A DNA stretch of 60,000 bases, from positions 594,210 to 654,209 of the forward strand of contig CAJNDS010002191.1 in the NCBI GenBank assembly GCA_905221605.1. The letters are read 5' to 3'. The stretch comes from Symbiodinium natans (lineage: Eukaryota > Sar > Dinophyceae > Suessiales > Symbiodiniaceae). The translations under genes were made by a program, and so were the position numbers. The notes beneath the pieces were generated by a model. It did not search any database, was not told the DNA's origin, and worked only from the letters and a program-made list of their open reading frames with translations. Positions 50,800-60,000 of this stretch are shown one piece after another. Numbering within the stretch: the first letter of the stretch is position 1; the number at the start of each line of letters is the position of its first letter.

Positions 50800-51060
50800 C
50801 TGCGGATGCTGCTCTGCTGCTGCGGCGGCGGCTGCTGCTGCTGCCGCCGCCGCCGCTGTTGATGTTGCTGTGTCGTTGCTGCTGGTGCTGTTGCTGCTTT
50901 TGTTGCTGCCGCCGGCCGCGCCGCGGTTTGCTTGTTTTATGTGTTTATTTGCTTGTTTGCTGCTGGTAGTTGTTGGTTGGTGCTGGTGGTGCTGGTGGTG
51001 CTGGTGGTGCTGGTGGTGGCGGTGGTTGTTGTTGCTGCTGTCGTGGGTTATTGTCGGTCT
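50800..51060 (+). repeat. GCTGCT/GGTGCT low-complexity stretch
   Basis: Trinucleotide-biased sequence (GCTGCTGCT, GGTGGTGCT) keeps plus frames open as Ala, Leu, Cys or Trp runs. I regard it as a degenerate microsatellite and not as coding. Confidence 0.8.
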
Positions 51061-51093
51061 TGATGTGTTCTTGCCATTGCTAGTCGTATGCAG

Positions 51094-51171
51094 AACGTCC
51101 CACAGCTGTTCAGGCTACGCATGCGCTGGATTGAAGCCACGAAGCAGTCGTCGAGGTCTTCTGACCTTGTG
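51094..51171 (+). CDS. Exon of unknown function
   Basis: Phase 0 on both sides: TATGCAG, then VPQLFRLRMRWIEATKQSSR and SSDLV, then GTG/GTCAGT. It probably belongs with the next plus exons at 51.38-51.73 kb. Confidence 0.5.
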
Positions 51172-51379
51172 GTCAGTTACTTGAAAAGGTGTGCTGGACG
51201 TATCACAGCTGCCAGACCGACAGCCACCCCCCCCCCCCCTCTCCCCCACCCTTCTGTGACGCATGGACCCTAATCCTGATCCTAAACCCCTGTAGCCCTG
51301 CTTCCCGAACATCCCACACTCCTAACATCTTCTTCCTTCTTCCCTTCAACGCTATCCCAGCTCCCCCCCCCCCCCGCCC

Positions 51380-51730
51380 AAAGTCGATATGCCTGTGGGA
51401 ACCGGGCTTTGCTCAGCGCCATGTCTGGCTGAAAACTGCAGTGCTCACTGCTGCAGATTCAGCAAACTTGCTGGATGTCACACATTTCAGAGTACCACAT
51501 GAATTCTGAGGTTCGGGATTTGGCCACAGCAAGCTCACTTCTCAGTGCAGGAAAACTCCTACGCTTGTTGCTATCTTACGGTGTCTGCGCACAGCGTTCC
51601 TGAACCGTCACTACGATATGATGTTGGAATCTCAACCCTTTCGCCATCCAAACTTGTGCAACCTCAGACCCTAGACTGTCGCTACACAGATGCAGCTCCA
51701 CCTGCACTGCCAAAAGGTCTTAGACTGTAG
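51380..51730 (+). CDS. Two exons of an unknown protein
   Basis: The first (about 51380-51492) reads FAQRHVWLKTAVLTAADSAN and LLDVTHFR. The second, 51551-51730, reads ENSYACCYLTVSAHSVPEPS and VQPQTLDCRYTDAAPPALP before TAG. A join AGA/GTACCA to TGCAG is in phase 0 with a 58-bp intron. The alternative is that the first frame ends at TGA 51507-51509. Confidence 0.5.
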
Positions 51731-51757
51731 CCCCACCTGGCGAAGATGATCGAGTGC

Positions 51758-51955
51758 TCATCGCTCCCTGCCACATTCGGCTTTTGGGCAGGACAGGGTG
51801 GTGCAGCACTGGTACAGACCAGGCATCCGGCTCTCCTTCGTGACTCGTGCCCACAAAGGGAAATCCGAAGGCAAGCCCCGATGCCCGATGTCCCCTGCCT
51901 CCACTGTCTCGTCGGCCATCTCGGAAAGGCGAGCCTGCGGCAGCACAATAAGCAC
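51758..51955 (-). CDS. Possible exon, convergent with the previous gene
   Basis: The minus frame reads RLSEMADETVEAGDIGHRGL and ARVTKESRMPGLYQCCTTLS with high third-position GC. The plus frame (LVQTRHPALLRDSCPQREIR) is also plausible. Confidence 0.4.
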   Translation of the reverse strand: MLIVLPQARLSEMADETVEAGDIGHRGLPSDFPLWARVTKESRMPGLYQCCTTLSCPKAECGRER

Positions 51956-51959
51956 AGTG

Positions 51960-52545
51960 TAGTGTGTTGCTGAAGTGTATTCGTATATTCTTATAAAGAT
52001 GAGAATATTGAACTCTTCTAAATCTTAAGTTCTTGCATCTTTAAATGACATGACACTGTATGATATTGCTTATCATGGAACTATATTGTACTATAGTATT
52101 ACAACATTGTCTGATATGTTGCATTTATACTAGCACAGTAGTATGGCAGTATCATGTTTAGTAGTGTACTGTTCGATGGCAATTCAGTTACTTTTTGGTA
52201 TGTTGTTACATTGCTATGTCTTAGACTATGATTTTGTGACAATATTAGCGTAGAGTCATATTGCTGTATTACTGTATCACTAGATACTTAATAACTTACT
52301 TTACCATTATAAATCTACGATTATTTTATTCGTGAGTATACTATGGCACCACTTTACTATGATACCATTGAACTGTATGCTACTGTGCCACTATACGGCA
52401 TTCGTACATCATAAGTTATTGTGTTCTTACAATGCTACAGTACTACCTAGTTGTTCTGGTGGCATACTATCATGCTATTACGACTATGCATTAGTTAAAA
52501 TTGCAAGATACTATCACTCGATTATTCTTGGGCTCAAATGAGGCC
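51960..52545. repeat. AT-rich degenerate short-repeat block
   Basis: About 65-70 percent AT with loosely recurring ACTGTAT, ACTATAGTA, TACTGTGCCACTATA and similar words of roughly 10-20 bp spacing. It is non-coding. Confidence 0.55.
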
Positions 52546-52609
52546 ATTGTTGCGCTACAGTCCAAACCAAACTTCGCTTGTTCTCGTGGGCCCCGGGAAC
52601 TCCTAAAGC

Positions 52610-52785
52610 ATCACACGTCAATATGAGTCACCGGCACAAGCCACATGAAATGATACGCAACTGCAACTGCCACACGAAGAGCAAAGCATATGGCAAAGCC
52701 CCCAACTCTACACTCCATGCACTGGTTGGAGCCTTCCGTCGCAGTGAGGACGGGACTGTACGTCTGAAGAAACTCTCACAGGAGC
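52610..52785 (+). CDS. Probable exon
   Basis: The frame MSHRHKPHEMIRNCNCHTKS, ALVGAFRRSEDGTVRLKKLS ends at GAGCAG/GTGTGACC. The acceptor is near CTCCTAAAG at 52607. It is probably part of the same gene as the exon at 52895, although the entry phase there (1) differs from its exit phase (0). Confidence 0.45.
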
Positions 52786-52894
52786 AGGTGTGACCAAGGG
52801 CACAGCAAGCCCACAGCTCACGGCACAGAAACGTATAGGGTTACGGGAGGGGGGTTCAAGGGGGTATCTAACCCCAAGGTTCCCTAGTTATCAG

Positions 52895-53047
52895 AAACAC
52901 ACTATTCGAATAGAAGCCTTGCCCAGCTCATTCAGCACACGAGGCCATGTCTCGTGCCTCCAAAGGCCACATTGGAATGCAGGAATGCCGAGGCTGCCGA
53001 TTTCTCCTCGGCTCGGCCCCAACATTCCCAACATTCTGGCCTCCAGG
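52895..53047 (+). CDS. Exon of unknown function
   Basis: After GTTATCAG (phase 1) the frame reads THYSNRSLAQLIQHTRPCLV, PPKATLECRNAEAADFSSAR and ends CAGG/GTTTCC in phase 1. A palindromic GGGGTT/AACCCC element lies directly upstream in the intron. Confidence 0.5.
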
Positions 53048-53139
53048 GTTTCCCTTCTGCAATAGCCCTGAGTCCTATAGTCCTTAACCCTGAGGACTGT
53101 TCATGAACCCAGAGCCCTAAGAATCTAAGAAACGTCTAC

Positions 53140-53234
53140 ATGCCTAGGCTTGCGAAATGAGATGTAGCTTGCGCAGTCCATACACAGACGAGGTGGAACA
53201 ACCTTTGCCTCCCTCAAACCAGTCGCGTCAGCAT
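53140..53234 (-). CDS. Exon of unknown function
   Basis: After TCTCGAAG (phase 1) the frame reads TGLREAKVVPPRLCMDCASY and ISFRKPRH, ending CAT/GTAGAC in phase 0. The intron side carries a C/T run. Confidence 0.5.
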
Positions 53235-53569
53235 CTTCGAGACAAACCCCTCCCAAACCTTTCGTTTCGTGAGGCTTCCCCCCCCTCCCCCCCCCCGAAC
53301 CTTCGACCCGAGAAGGCTCAGCCATCGCAATAAACACGAACTAAGCATTCAAACATATCTGAACCCTAAGCCCTCTCAGTCCCAGAACCGTCAACCCTAT
53401 GAAGTCTCAGCCCAGACACTGCCACAGCGGAGGTGAGCTGTGGGCTACTCAGCAAGGCCACCAGAGGCTTGAGCGACGAGAGCCTCGGCTCCAAAAGAAG
53501 GAGCCTAAAGAGCCCCAAACAGTCGTCTAGCGTTTGGTGTTGTTGTTGTTGTTGTTGTTCAAAATGGGA

Positions 53570-53680
53570 CGCCCTTGTACAAGATTCTTAGTCAGCCAGC
53601 TGGGGAGGGGAGGGAAGGGAAGGGGAGGGGAGGAGGGGGAAGGGGGGGGGGAAGGGGGGGGGCAATCTTGGTTTAGAGGA
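53570..53680 (+). repeat. GGGGA purine microsatellite
   Basis: GGGAGGGGAGGGAAGGGAAG and longer G runs; a potential G-quadruplex former. Confidence 0.85.
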
Positions 53681-53909
53681 CTGTGGTGTGTTTGTGTGTG
53701 TGAGATTCTTATGTGTCGAGGCTCTGTAGGGCTCTATACGAAATGAATGATTCGGGCGGGTTCGACTTTTTGTGGTTTGTTAATCGGCTTTTTTGCTTGG
53801 TGCGGCCCAGGGCCCCGGAAAGCTTTGGGGTCGGCCGGCACTTCGGGGATAGGGATTCTTGCTGCTTCATGAAGCATTTTGCCATTTTATATTATGATGA
53901 CGGGTCTTG

Positions 53910-54641
53910 TTACTTCTCGGAGATGTAGAAGGAGCCCAAGAAGTACTGGCCCAGTGGCAGCACATCCAGCTGCTGCTTCTGCAGGTGAAAATCCTGGGCG
54001 CGGAACTTGCGGCTCCGTTCTGGGATCTCAGCCTTTGGGGGCTTCAAGGTCCGTATGCGGGCTTCCGAAATTCGGGGCACCTTATGGGGGTGCTTGTAAG
54101 GGAAGCCCCCACCTTTTAGGGGTGTATGTTGGGGGTCCCCTTATGTGCGTAAACCCCCATGAGGGGCTCGAGGTGGCTCCCAACTTCGAGCCAGGGTTTC
54201 GGGAAGCTTCCCTAAATTGGCCCACCGAAAAACAGTCTGGGGTTCGTTGGTCAAGAATCGGGGGTAACCGTGGGACCCAAGTGCCTGCTAAGATGCCCTC
54301 ATTTTACTGGTTCAGGCTTGTGAGCTGGAAGTTTAACCCAAACAGCAATGGCAGAGACGTTTGAGTCGACCACAAGAGAGCCCGTGGTTTTTGGACCTTT
54401 GGGGTTCTAGAGCCAACACCTCACATGACCCACTGGAAGGAACATGTTTCAGATAGCGGGGCTCTGCACATAATTGCTTGGGCTCGTCTAGGTTTGCAAG
54501 GTTGAGCTGACAAAGCTGACAGGCGATGGCTTCCAAAACACTCTTGGTTGCAGGCGAGGTCTCGTCCAACCGACGGAGGATGAGGTCCAGTTTCTCATCC
54601 GCAGACGTCGCGGCTTGGCCGGAGTGACGTACTTCCACCAT
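53910..54641 (-). CDS. Two-exon gene, 112 residues, unknown function
   Basis: Exon 54420-54641 starts with an ATG in good context (GCCATGG) and reads MVEVRHSGQAATSADEKLDL, RRLDETSPATKSVLEAIAC, then NLANLDEPKQLCAEPRYL. It joins in phase 0 (GAG/GTGTTGG to GCTGAG/ATC) to 53910-54026: RSRKFRAQDFHLQKQQLDVL and GQYFLGSFYISEK with stop TAA. The intron is 393 bp. The first exon looks helical and could mediate protein contacts. No family is recognised. Confidence 0.65.
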
Positions 54642-54872
54642 GGCAAATCAAAGCGTAAAGTGCCAACCCAGGGCCTTACCCCTCTTGTCTTCGAGTTCTT
54701 GCTGAGTGTGCTTCTCTCGCCGGCGATCTCTCCCCCAAGCCCTGCCCAGCACATTAGGTACGTGCAAATGCATCTTGTATCTGGGAGAACATATGTGCAG
54801 TCGCTATAATGTTGCATACTGTTTAACGAAGCTCTGCCTTGCAGCCCCGCAAGTGCATTAAGCTCGATTCCT

Positions 54873-54935
54873 GCGTAAACCCGATGCCAGGCTTAGGATA
54901 ACTTGTAAACCCGATGCCAGGCTTAGGATAACTTG
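54873..54935 (+). repeat. 29-bp tandem duplication
   Basis: GTAAACCCGATGCCAGGCTT plus AGGATAACTT occurs twice in a row. Confidence 0.95.
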
Positions 54936-55000
54936 GACCACGAGAACTGCCACAGCGAGAGGATAATGGGAATATGAATCATTAGTCATCGCCAGCACCA

Positions 55001-55069
55001 TCAATGAAAGCAGCACCATGACCATAGCAGAGCAACAATCACCATCATCACAATGAAGATTTCGAAGAG
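55001..55069 (-). CDS. Terminal exon, membrane-spanning end
   Basis: After GCTGCAG the frame, in phase 0, reads LFEIFIVMMVIVALLWSWCC then FH and TGA. It is hydrophobic throughout. A competing minus frame continues into the 29-bp duplication. Confidence 0.45.
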   Translation of the reverse strand, partial: LFEIFIVMMVIVALLWSWCCFH

Positions 55070-55360
55070 CTGCAGCAAGCCTTACGATCATCCGGCCTTG
55101 GGGTTTTTTTGCGGTTTGCGGGTTTAGGGCACAGCAAACATACTCCAAAAGAGTATACTAGTATAGTTCTGCGCACCAGGACCCCCAAGATAAACGAAAA
55201 AAGGGCACCACCGGGCTTCCTAGCGCCTTACGAGACGTGGGCCGAAGATGGCACAAGAACCAGCTCTTCCCCCCCCTCCCCCCCCCTCCCACCCCACGCA
55301 CCTGGAGCTCATGGCTGCGAGCTATACAAAGGATGCCACAAGTGAGTGGGTCAAATCTGA

Positions 55361-55570
55361 ATGCTATCGACTGAGAAGGCCAGGGCGGTGGTTCAAGGCT
55401 CTCCGTGCGGCGATGTGGGCTGCAAGAAGTCTTTATGCAAGGTGCAGCAATTTGGCTCTCTCTTGAAAGAAGCTGGTGTTGCAAGGGACTCCTCCACCCC
55501 CAATCACATCGTTGACCGTTGCATGCTTGCGATGAGTGCTTCGCCTTGTTCCTGTGTAGAAAAATGTTAG
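55361..55570 (+). CDS. Probable terminal exon, Cys-containing
   Basis: The frame reads TEKARAVVQGSPCGDVGCKK, QFGSLLKEAGVARDSSTPNH and CMLAMSASPCSCVEKC before TAG. Upstream, another plus frame reads HLELMAASYTKDAT up to a canonical GTGAGT at 55343, probably an earlier exon; the acceptor between them is unresolved. Confidence 0.5.
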   Translation: MLSTEKARAVVQGSPCGDVGCKKSLCKVQQFGSLLKEAGVARDSSTPNHIVDRCMLAMSASPCSCVEKC

Positions 55571-55709
55571 CGCATGAGCCAGCTGCGCGATCATCGAGCA
55601 TGTCGAACTTCGCTGTGTGGAGGACTCTAGGGCCGCTAGGGTTTTTTAGGGCTGTTTAGGGTGTAGGGATGCTCGACCCTCCACCATCTCAAGGGCATCT
55701 TAAGAAAAA

Positions 55710-55775
55710 AGGCTGTCTAGCTTGAACATTGGAATCTTAAGAGGAAGCTGTCTAACTTGAACATTGAGCGTGGCG
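55710..55775 (+). repeat. Tandem duplication of about 35 bp
   Basis: GGCTGTCTAGCTTGAACATT plus GGAATCTTAAGA is followed by AGCTGTCTAACTTGAACATT. Confidence 0.85.
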
Positions 55776-56095
55776 CGTATACACCCTGAACCTCAAACAA
55801 AACTTGGCCACATATCCCACACCACAATGCGCTTCTCAGCCACATAAGCACTGTGGTACACACTCGACGCACCTTGTACATAAGCAAACAAAAGAGGAAC
55901 TAACCATCATAACGTAACACATCCAGGTGGATCATTCTCACCACGTCGCAACGGTACATTCGTTGGTTCCGGTACAGGCTACACTGCAATTGGCACCTTT
56001 ATCGTAGTAACCATGATATAAACACGTTATAAAACCTGGCCAGCGGCACATTTGCGACACATTTAGCAAACACAGGCATAGTCACACCAGCCAAT

Positions 56096-56772
56096 CTACT
56101 TGCGATATGCATCCACGCTAGATCTTCTGCTCCCTTCCTTATTCATGCTCTTCTTGCTTGTTGTCTTAATTACAAGCAACATTGCCATCGCCGAGGGCCA
56201 TGGCAACACAGAGCCGAATCCGCGTGCTCTCGCGTGTGCCCGCTGCGACAGCACAGGAATTGTTGAGTGAGCTTGCCTTCTTTTCGCCCGCGCCCTTCCG
56301 AGCTCACTTTTGCAGGCGGCGACTAAACCTGGCCTATAATGGCCTATGTACCGTTCATGAACCCTAGCGGAGCGACCAAGTGTCGCTTGCACGCATCACA
56401 AACCCTAAACATATCCAGTGAGCCGTTAGCCCTGTAAACAAGGGCTGGAACCCCTTACAAGCTCTATAGATTCCCTAGACTACCCTGAATCTGCTTCGCT
56501 CAGCCCTCGGTGGCCCCGAACCGCGTCAGGCGCTCGCGGTGTGCCACGTGCTCAGGACGCGGGACCTGCGTGTTGCCAGGCGCATCAAGTTGATTCTGCA
56601 ACTTCGAAAATTTGCAGCCCAAGAGCCTATACACTCTGACACCATAATTCGGGCGCAGAGATCCGGAAGACTCTCTATGCATCATTCGAGAGGTCATTCT
56701 GGCATGTTTCGTGCAAGTCAGCGCGGGCCTCGGAATAGAAGGGCGCCTGCAGCCGGTTCTCCCAGGAGTTGA
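56096..56772. other. Coding-like stretches, strand undecided
   Basis: At 56203 a plus ATG in good context opens MATQSRIRVLSRVPAATAQE and LLSELAFFSPAPFRAHF, while the minus frame 56096-56392 is also protein-like. The same holds at 56500-56772 (minus: SLRPNYGVRVYRLLGCKFSK; plus: RIKLILQLRKFAAQEPIHSD). I do not choose. Confidence 0.35.
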
Positions 56773-57499
56773 AGGCGACGAAGAGATTTCTTGTCAGGCC
56801 CAGGTTTCGGATTCGGAGGGGCCCCGCGTGTGGAGCACAGAACACCGTCAGAGCCGGTGCTTCCAGAATTAAGTTGCTTTTGGGTTTTGGGTTTAGGGTT
56901 TCGGGTTTAGGGTAAGTATAGCGAGAATCTCAAATCCTCAAGACGTCTTTTCATTCCCCTCCTCCCCCCTCCCCCTCCCCCCGCAACAAAGCCTCTTAAG
57001 GAGATTACACGCAAGCCGCACAGAGCCGAAAGCATCCGAACCTTAAACTTGACACTTTAACATCTTACACCACACACAGTCTCTTTGACAGACTTCTTTG
57101 GGCAGAGTTCAGATTCCTTCCAAGACTACCAGCTCTGCGTCCAAGTTCACGGATCCGGGGTTAGACATCACTTGGTTGTATCAGCGGCCTCTATGCAACA
57201 TCTAAGTACCATGTTTTGCTTGCCTTGATCTGGTATACTCTCTTCCATAGAACCCAAGCCTCAAGTCACTGCACTCCAAGAATGGGTATTTTCCAAAATT
57301 GGGAGGGGGGGGGGGGGGGGGTGCCCGTGATGCGGCCCAAGATACGATGATCCTTCTGAATAAAGGAACCCTCAAGAAAGGGTGCCCCTATCCCAAGCGG
57401 GTCCACCTGGAATGACTCTGAAAAAACCATCCCCTACACCGGTGTGTCCCGGCTCCTCCTGCTCCATGGTGATCGGTTCCCGCACGATGCATGCAACAG

Positions 57500-57617
57500 G
57501 TTCGAATCAAAGATCAGGACCTGGACTCGGCGATTTGGAGACTCTGGTCCGCTTCCCGGGAGGAGCGGCGGCTTGTTGAAGAAATAACAAGGGCTTGGGC
57601 TTTACCCTACTCTATAT
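57500..57617 (+). CDS. Exon whose donor lies in a GTAT microsatellite
   Basis: After TGCAACAG the frame, in phase 0, reads RIKDQDLDSAIWRLWSASRE and ERRLVEEITRAWALPYSI, a convincing helical stretch. It ends at T/GTATGTATG, the start of a (GTAT)n tract running to about 57665. Function is unknown. Confidence 0.55.
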
Positions 57618-57913
57618 GTATGTATGTATGTATGTGTATGTATATGTATATGTATATGTATATATTGTTTATATTAAAATACATATACAAATATAGAAAA
57701 ATATAATGTTGCTGCACCCGCAATATTCTCGGGGGACGCTATTATGAAAAGTTTTTCGGCTATTCAGGATCTTGGCCCTTTGTTTTGGGGGTTTGCTATA
57801 AAGTAGAGTTTTCGGGCCGTAACTGTTTTTTACTGGTTTTGAGGTCCAAGTTCTTAGTTTGAGATCTGGTTCAATCTCCTGACCCCTTCCCTGCCCCACT
57901 GTTTATTATTTTT

Positions 57914-58507
57914 TTATTCAGGGTCCTCGTCTCGTCGGCCTGGGGGGTGGGGGGTTACATAAAAAAGCAGGTCCAACGATATATACGTATCTGTATATAT
58001 ATATATGATATATATATATATATATATATATGTAGCTGTATTATCTGTGAGGTTTGGTCGGTCGACTTGCTCTTGGAGGTTTTTGTCGTCATCGAAAGCA
58101 CCGCCCAAAGTCTTTGAAGGAACCGACAGAGAGACAAGGGCAGCTGGCATCCAGAAGCACAATCTGCGGACCCAGATCCACCCCAAAGCGCTCTGCGGAA
58201 ATGCCGAAGCGCTTTTGCAGAATTGGCAGAACCACAGTAAACCCAACTCTGCGCCCCAAACACCACTGAAGTCTGAAGAATTCCGAACGGTCACCAGTTC
58301 AAAACATCCAAACTCGTGCTTGCCACACCTGAAGTAGGAACCAAAAGCCGTATCTTTTGGTGCAGGGTTGGCTAATATTCTTCGAAGTGGTTGGAAAGAA
58401 TTCAATACCCCACAACAAAACACGGCTCCAGGGTTCGTAAGTTTTTGCATCAGGTTCCTGCAAATCGACTCAGCCAGAACCACAAAAAAAAACCTCAACC
58501 TCCACAC
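57914..58507. other. Long open frames on both strands
   Basis: The minus frame (197 codons) contains LQKLTNPGAVF-like sequence and the plus frame KAPPKVFEGTDRETRAAGIQ over the same DNA; an AT microsatellite at 57990-58032 extends both. I cannot decide which is real. Confidence 0.3.
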
Positions 58508-58551
58508 AACGATCCCAACACCAGGACTGTAATCTAGGGGTCGGACAAAAT

Positions 58552-58638
58552 TACTAATAGTGTTCCCTTGTGGTCCCTATTCTATTATACGCTTACAACC
58601 CTCAAAACCCTGCTCCAATTATTATTAAGGCCCCCATG
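58552..58638 (+). repeat. Dispersed repeat family B, copy 3
   Basis: It contains AGTGTTCCCTTGTGGTCCCT, ACAACCCTCAAAACCCTGCT, CCAATTATTATTAAGGCCCC; it aligns along its full length with the copies at 35085 and 47479. Confidence 0.65.
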
Positions 58639-58809
58639 TTAGATGAGGCACGTCGCCGGCTTCGCCCACACAGTGCTGGATGCCATGCTTATCTGCTTGC
58701 GCCCGGATGTCCTGAAAAGCAGCCCACGAATGGGAGTTCGTTGGTGGGTTGATCGGGTACCCTCCCTCTCCCCAAACACTGTCGACTCCGGCCCCCCTGC
58801 AAGAAAAGG

Positions 58810-59127
58810 ATGTTCTCTTTTTTGAAGAGCTTTATTTCGTCTGTTGATGTTCCACAGGCAGTTGCCCTTCATTCTGCGGATTCCACATTGAGACGTGCGG
58901 CCCAATACCGAAGCCCTAACGCCCGAAGCCGAGGAGTGAAAAAGCCCTCTACGACTTCAATCACACAGGACTGCTACATGAGGCATCGTAATGGAACTCT
59001 AGAGCAACCTCAGCTGAACGATGAAATACCACCAGCATGCCGAACGAAGCACCTCCGACCACTTAGCATTCGCAACATCACCTGCCAAGCCTCGTACCAC
59101 GAAACGCCCTGTGCCCACAGTTCTTGA
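58810..59127 (+). CDS. Probable coding region
   Basis: The frame starts MFSFLKSFISSVDVPQAVAL and continues RRAAQYRSPNARSRGVKKPS to TGA 59125-59127. From about 59010 the minus frame (GYQEGLGSSEVVKVQGGHQE, SWYEAWQVMLRMLSGRRCF) is equally good, so either convergent genes overlap or one is false. Confidence 0.4.
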   Translation: MFSFLKSFISSVDVPQAVALHSADSTLRRAAQYRSPNARSRGVKKPSTTSITQDCYMRHRNGTLEQPQLNDEIPPACRTKHLRPLSIRNITCQASYHETPCAHSS

Positions 59128-59545
59128 TGGCCACCCTGGACCTTAACAACCTCTGAGCTGCCAAGACCTTCTTGGTAGCCCAGTAGCCATATTTCAATAA
59201 GGGTACCCGTTTTTGGGGGGTTGGTTTCTTCATAAGGGAACCTTATGACCAACAAATGGGAAAAGGGCGCCACCGGGCTTCCAAGCTTTCCGTAGTTTGG
59301 GAGTGGGGTGATTTTCCGAGGGAGAAGCTGAGCTGGGGACTTCATCCGCGGGCGTGCCGTATGTCTGAGCAGGCAAACGAACTCTAGCAACGGTTTGGAA
59401 CAAGGCTTTTGGGGAGGGTGCCCAACATCGGGGTACCTTCTTTCTGGCTTGGTTGGGGGGGGGGGGGAGGGTTCCTTCTAGGGGTCTTGCGCAACGGGGC
59501 GTTTACGCCTGTAAGCTAGAAGCTCTATTCCTTGTCGCATGAAAG

Positions 59546-59890
59546 TTGGATCGCAAACTCCAATTAAACCCGGTGGAGACTTCATGTGTAGTACATAGGG
59601 GTACTTCAGGTTCTAGATTCCAAGCAGCTCAACTCTCGCCAAGCTCTCCACCCCACACTCTCTCTGGAAAACGGGAAGTTGCTTCTGTTGTGGTCTTCCT
59701 CGCCGCGGGTATGACATCGGAGCTGCTTCTTCTTAGATACCATAGGTGTGCGGAAAAGCTGTGTGCCACCAACTTGCCCCAAAAAGGGAAACGGCTTCTG
59801 CCATTTTTTCAGCTGCGCCTGTGATTGCAGGGACTTCTCCCAGTTTGCGCCGTCCTGGCTTGGAAGGAGGTTCTCGAAGATAAAAGCCAC
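59546..59890. other. Coding-like stretch, strand undecided
   Basis: Minus: FIFENLLPSQDGANWEKSLQ, KKWQKPFPFLGQVGGTQLF. Plus: KREVASVVVFLAAGMTSELL. Both run about 90 codons. Minus has slightly better codon composition. Confidence 0.35.
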
Positions 59891-60000
59891 AGGAAAAGAC
59901 TAGAGAAGACTATTTGCCATGATGCCAGAAAGTGTAGAGTCTGCGAATTGCGGTTCCCAATGCCACACTATAATTATTGCTGATCGACCGGGTTTAGGGT

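Noticed and set aside
50759-51184. A 141-codon plus frame rich in Ala, Leu, Trp and Cys
   Set aside because: Generated by GCTGCT and GGTGCT trinucleotide repeats; periodic composition, no conserved features.
1-60000. CRISPR arrays, bacterial operons, rRNA or tRNA genes, phage
   Set aside because: No direct repeats with regular unique spacers, no ribosome-binding-site gene trains and no recognisable RNA gene were seen; the repeats present are telomere-like, satellites or palindromes.
59991-60000. Terminal GGGTTTAGGGT as a true chromosome end
   Set aside because: Only one and a half units at the window edge, and similar short tracts occur throughout; the window is most likely internal.

Overview
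The window looks like nuclear DNA of a eukaryotic alga, most probably a dinoflagellate. No long uninterrupted genes are present. Coding potential comes as short exons, often 50-330 bp, that can be joined in frame across GT-AG and some GC-AG introns, many of them under 150 bp. Plant/alga-type telomere repeat units (TTTAGGG or CCCTAAA) are scattered along the whole piece. A KH-domain protein with a PPPGLE-type motif, a style I associate with dinoflagellate proteins, also fits. I did not see a dinoflagellate spliced leader, rRNA, tRNA, CRISPR or bacterial operon by eye, so the assignment is an inference, at about 70 percent.

Layout. 1-8 kb: sparse exon candidates and GC-rich sequence open in many frames by chance, with one exon set carrying a methyltransferase-like motif (4.8-5.4 kb). 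9.1-10.6 kb: a plus-strand split gene. 11.1-12.7 kb: a minus-strand split gene whose intron holds three different tandem repeats. 13-18.6 kb: mostly repeats, telomere-like tracts and isolated exons. 19.6-21 kb: the KH-domain gene. 21.1-24.9 kb: two or three split genes with palindromic mobile-like elements in their introns. 25-31 kb: isolated exons among repeats. 31.9-32.9 kb: a minus-strand gene. 34.0-34.6 kb: an AT-rich island with kinase fragments. 36.1-39.8 kb: the densest part, five well-phased split genes, including one whose four introns all contain telomere-type repeats. 42.2-45.1 kb: a microsatellite, a 0.5 kb palindrome and a 1.8 kb degenerate tandem array. 45.4-60 kb: further split genes of unknown function.

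Almost none of the products can be named. Exon-intron models were built by hand from reading frame, splice dinucleotides and phase agreement; they are predictions without transcript support. Reverse-strand frames are often open over the same exon, so strand is uncertain where stated. The most notable theme is the intimate association of telomere-type repeats and a small palindromic element family with introns, as expected for intron-generating (introner-like) or intron-tolerated mobile DNA. The second is an AT-rich foreign-looking kinase fragment bordered by telomere-type units.
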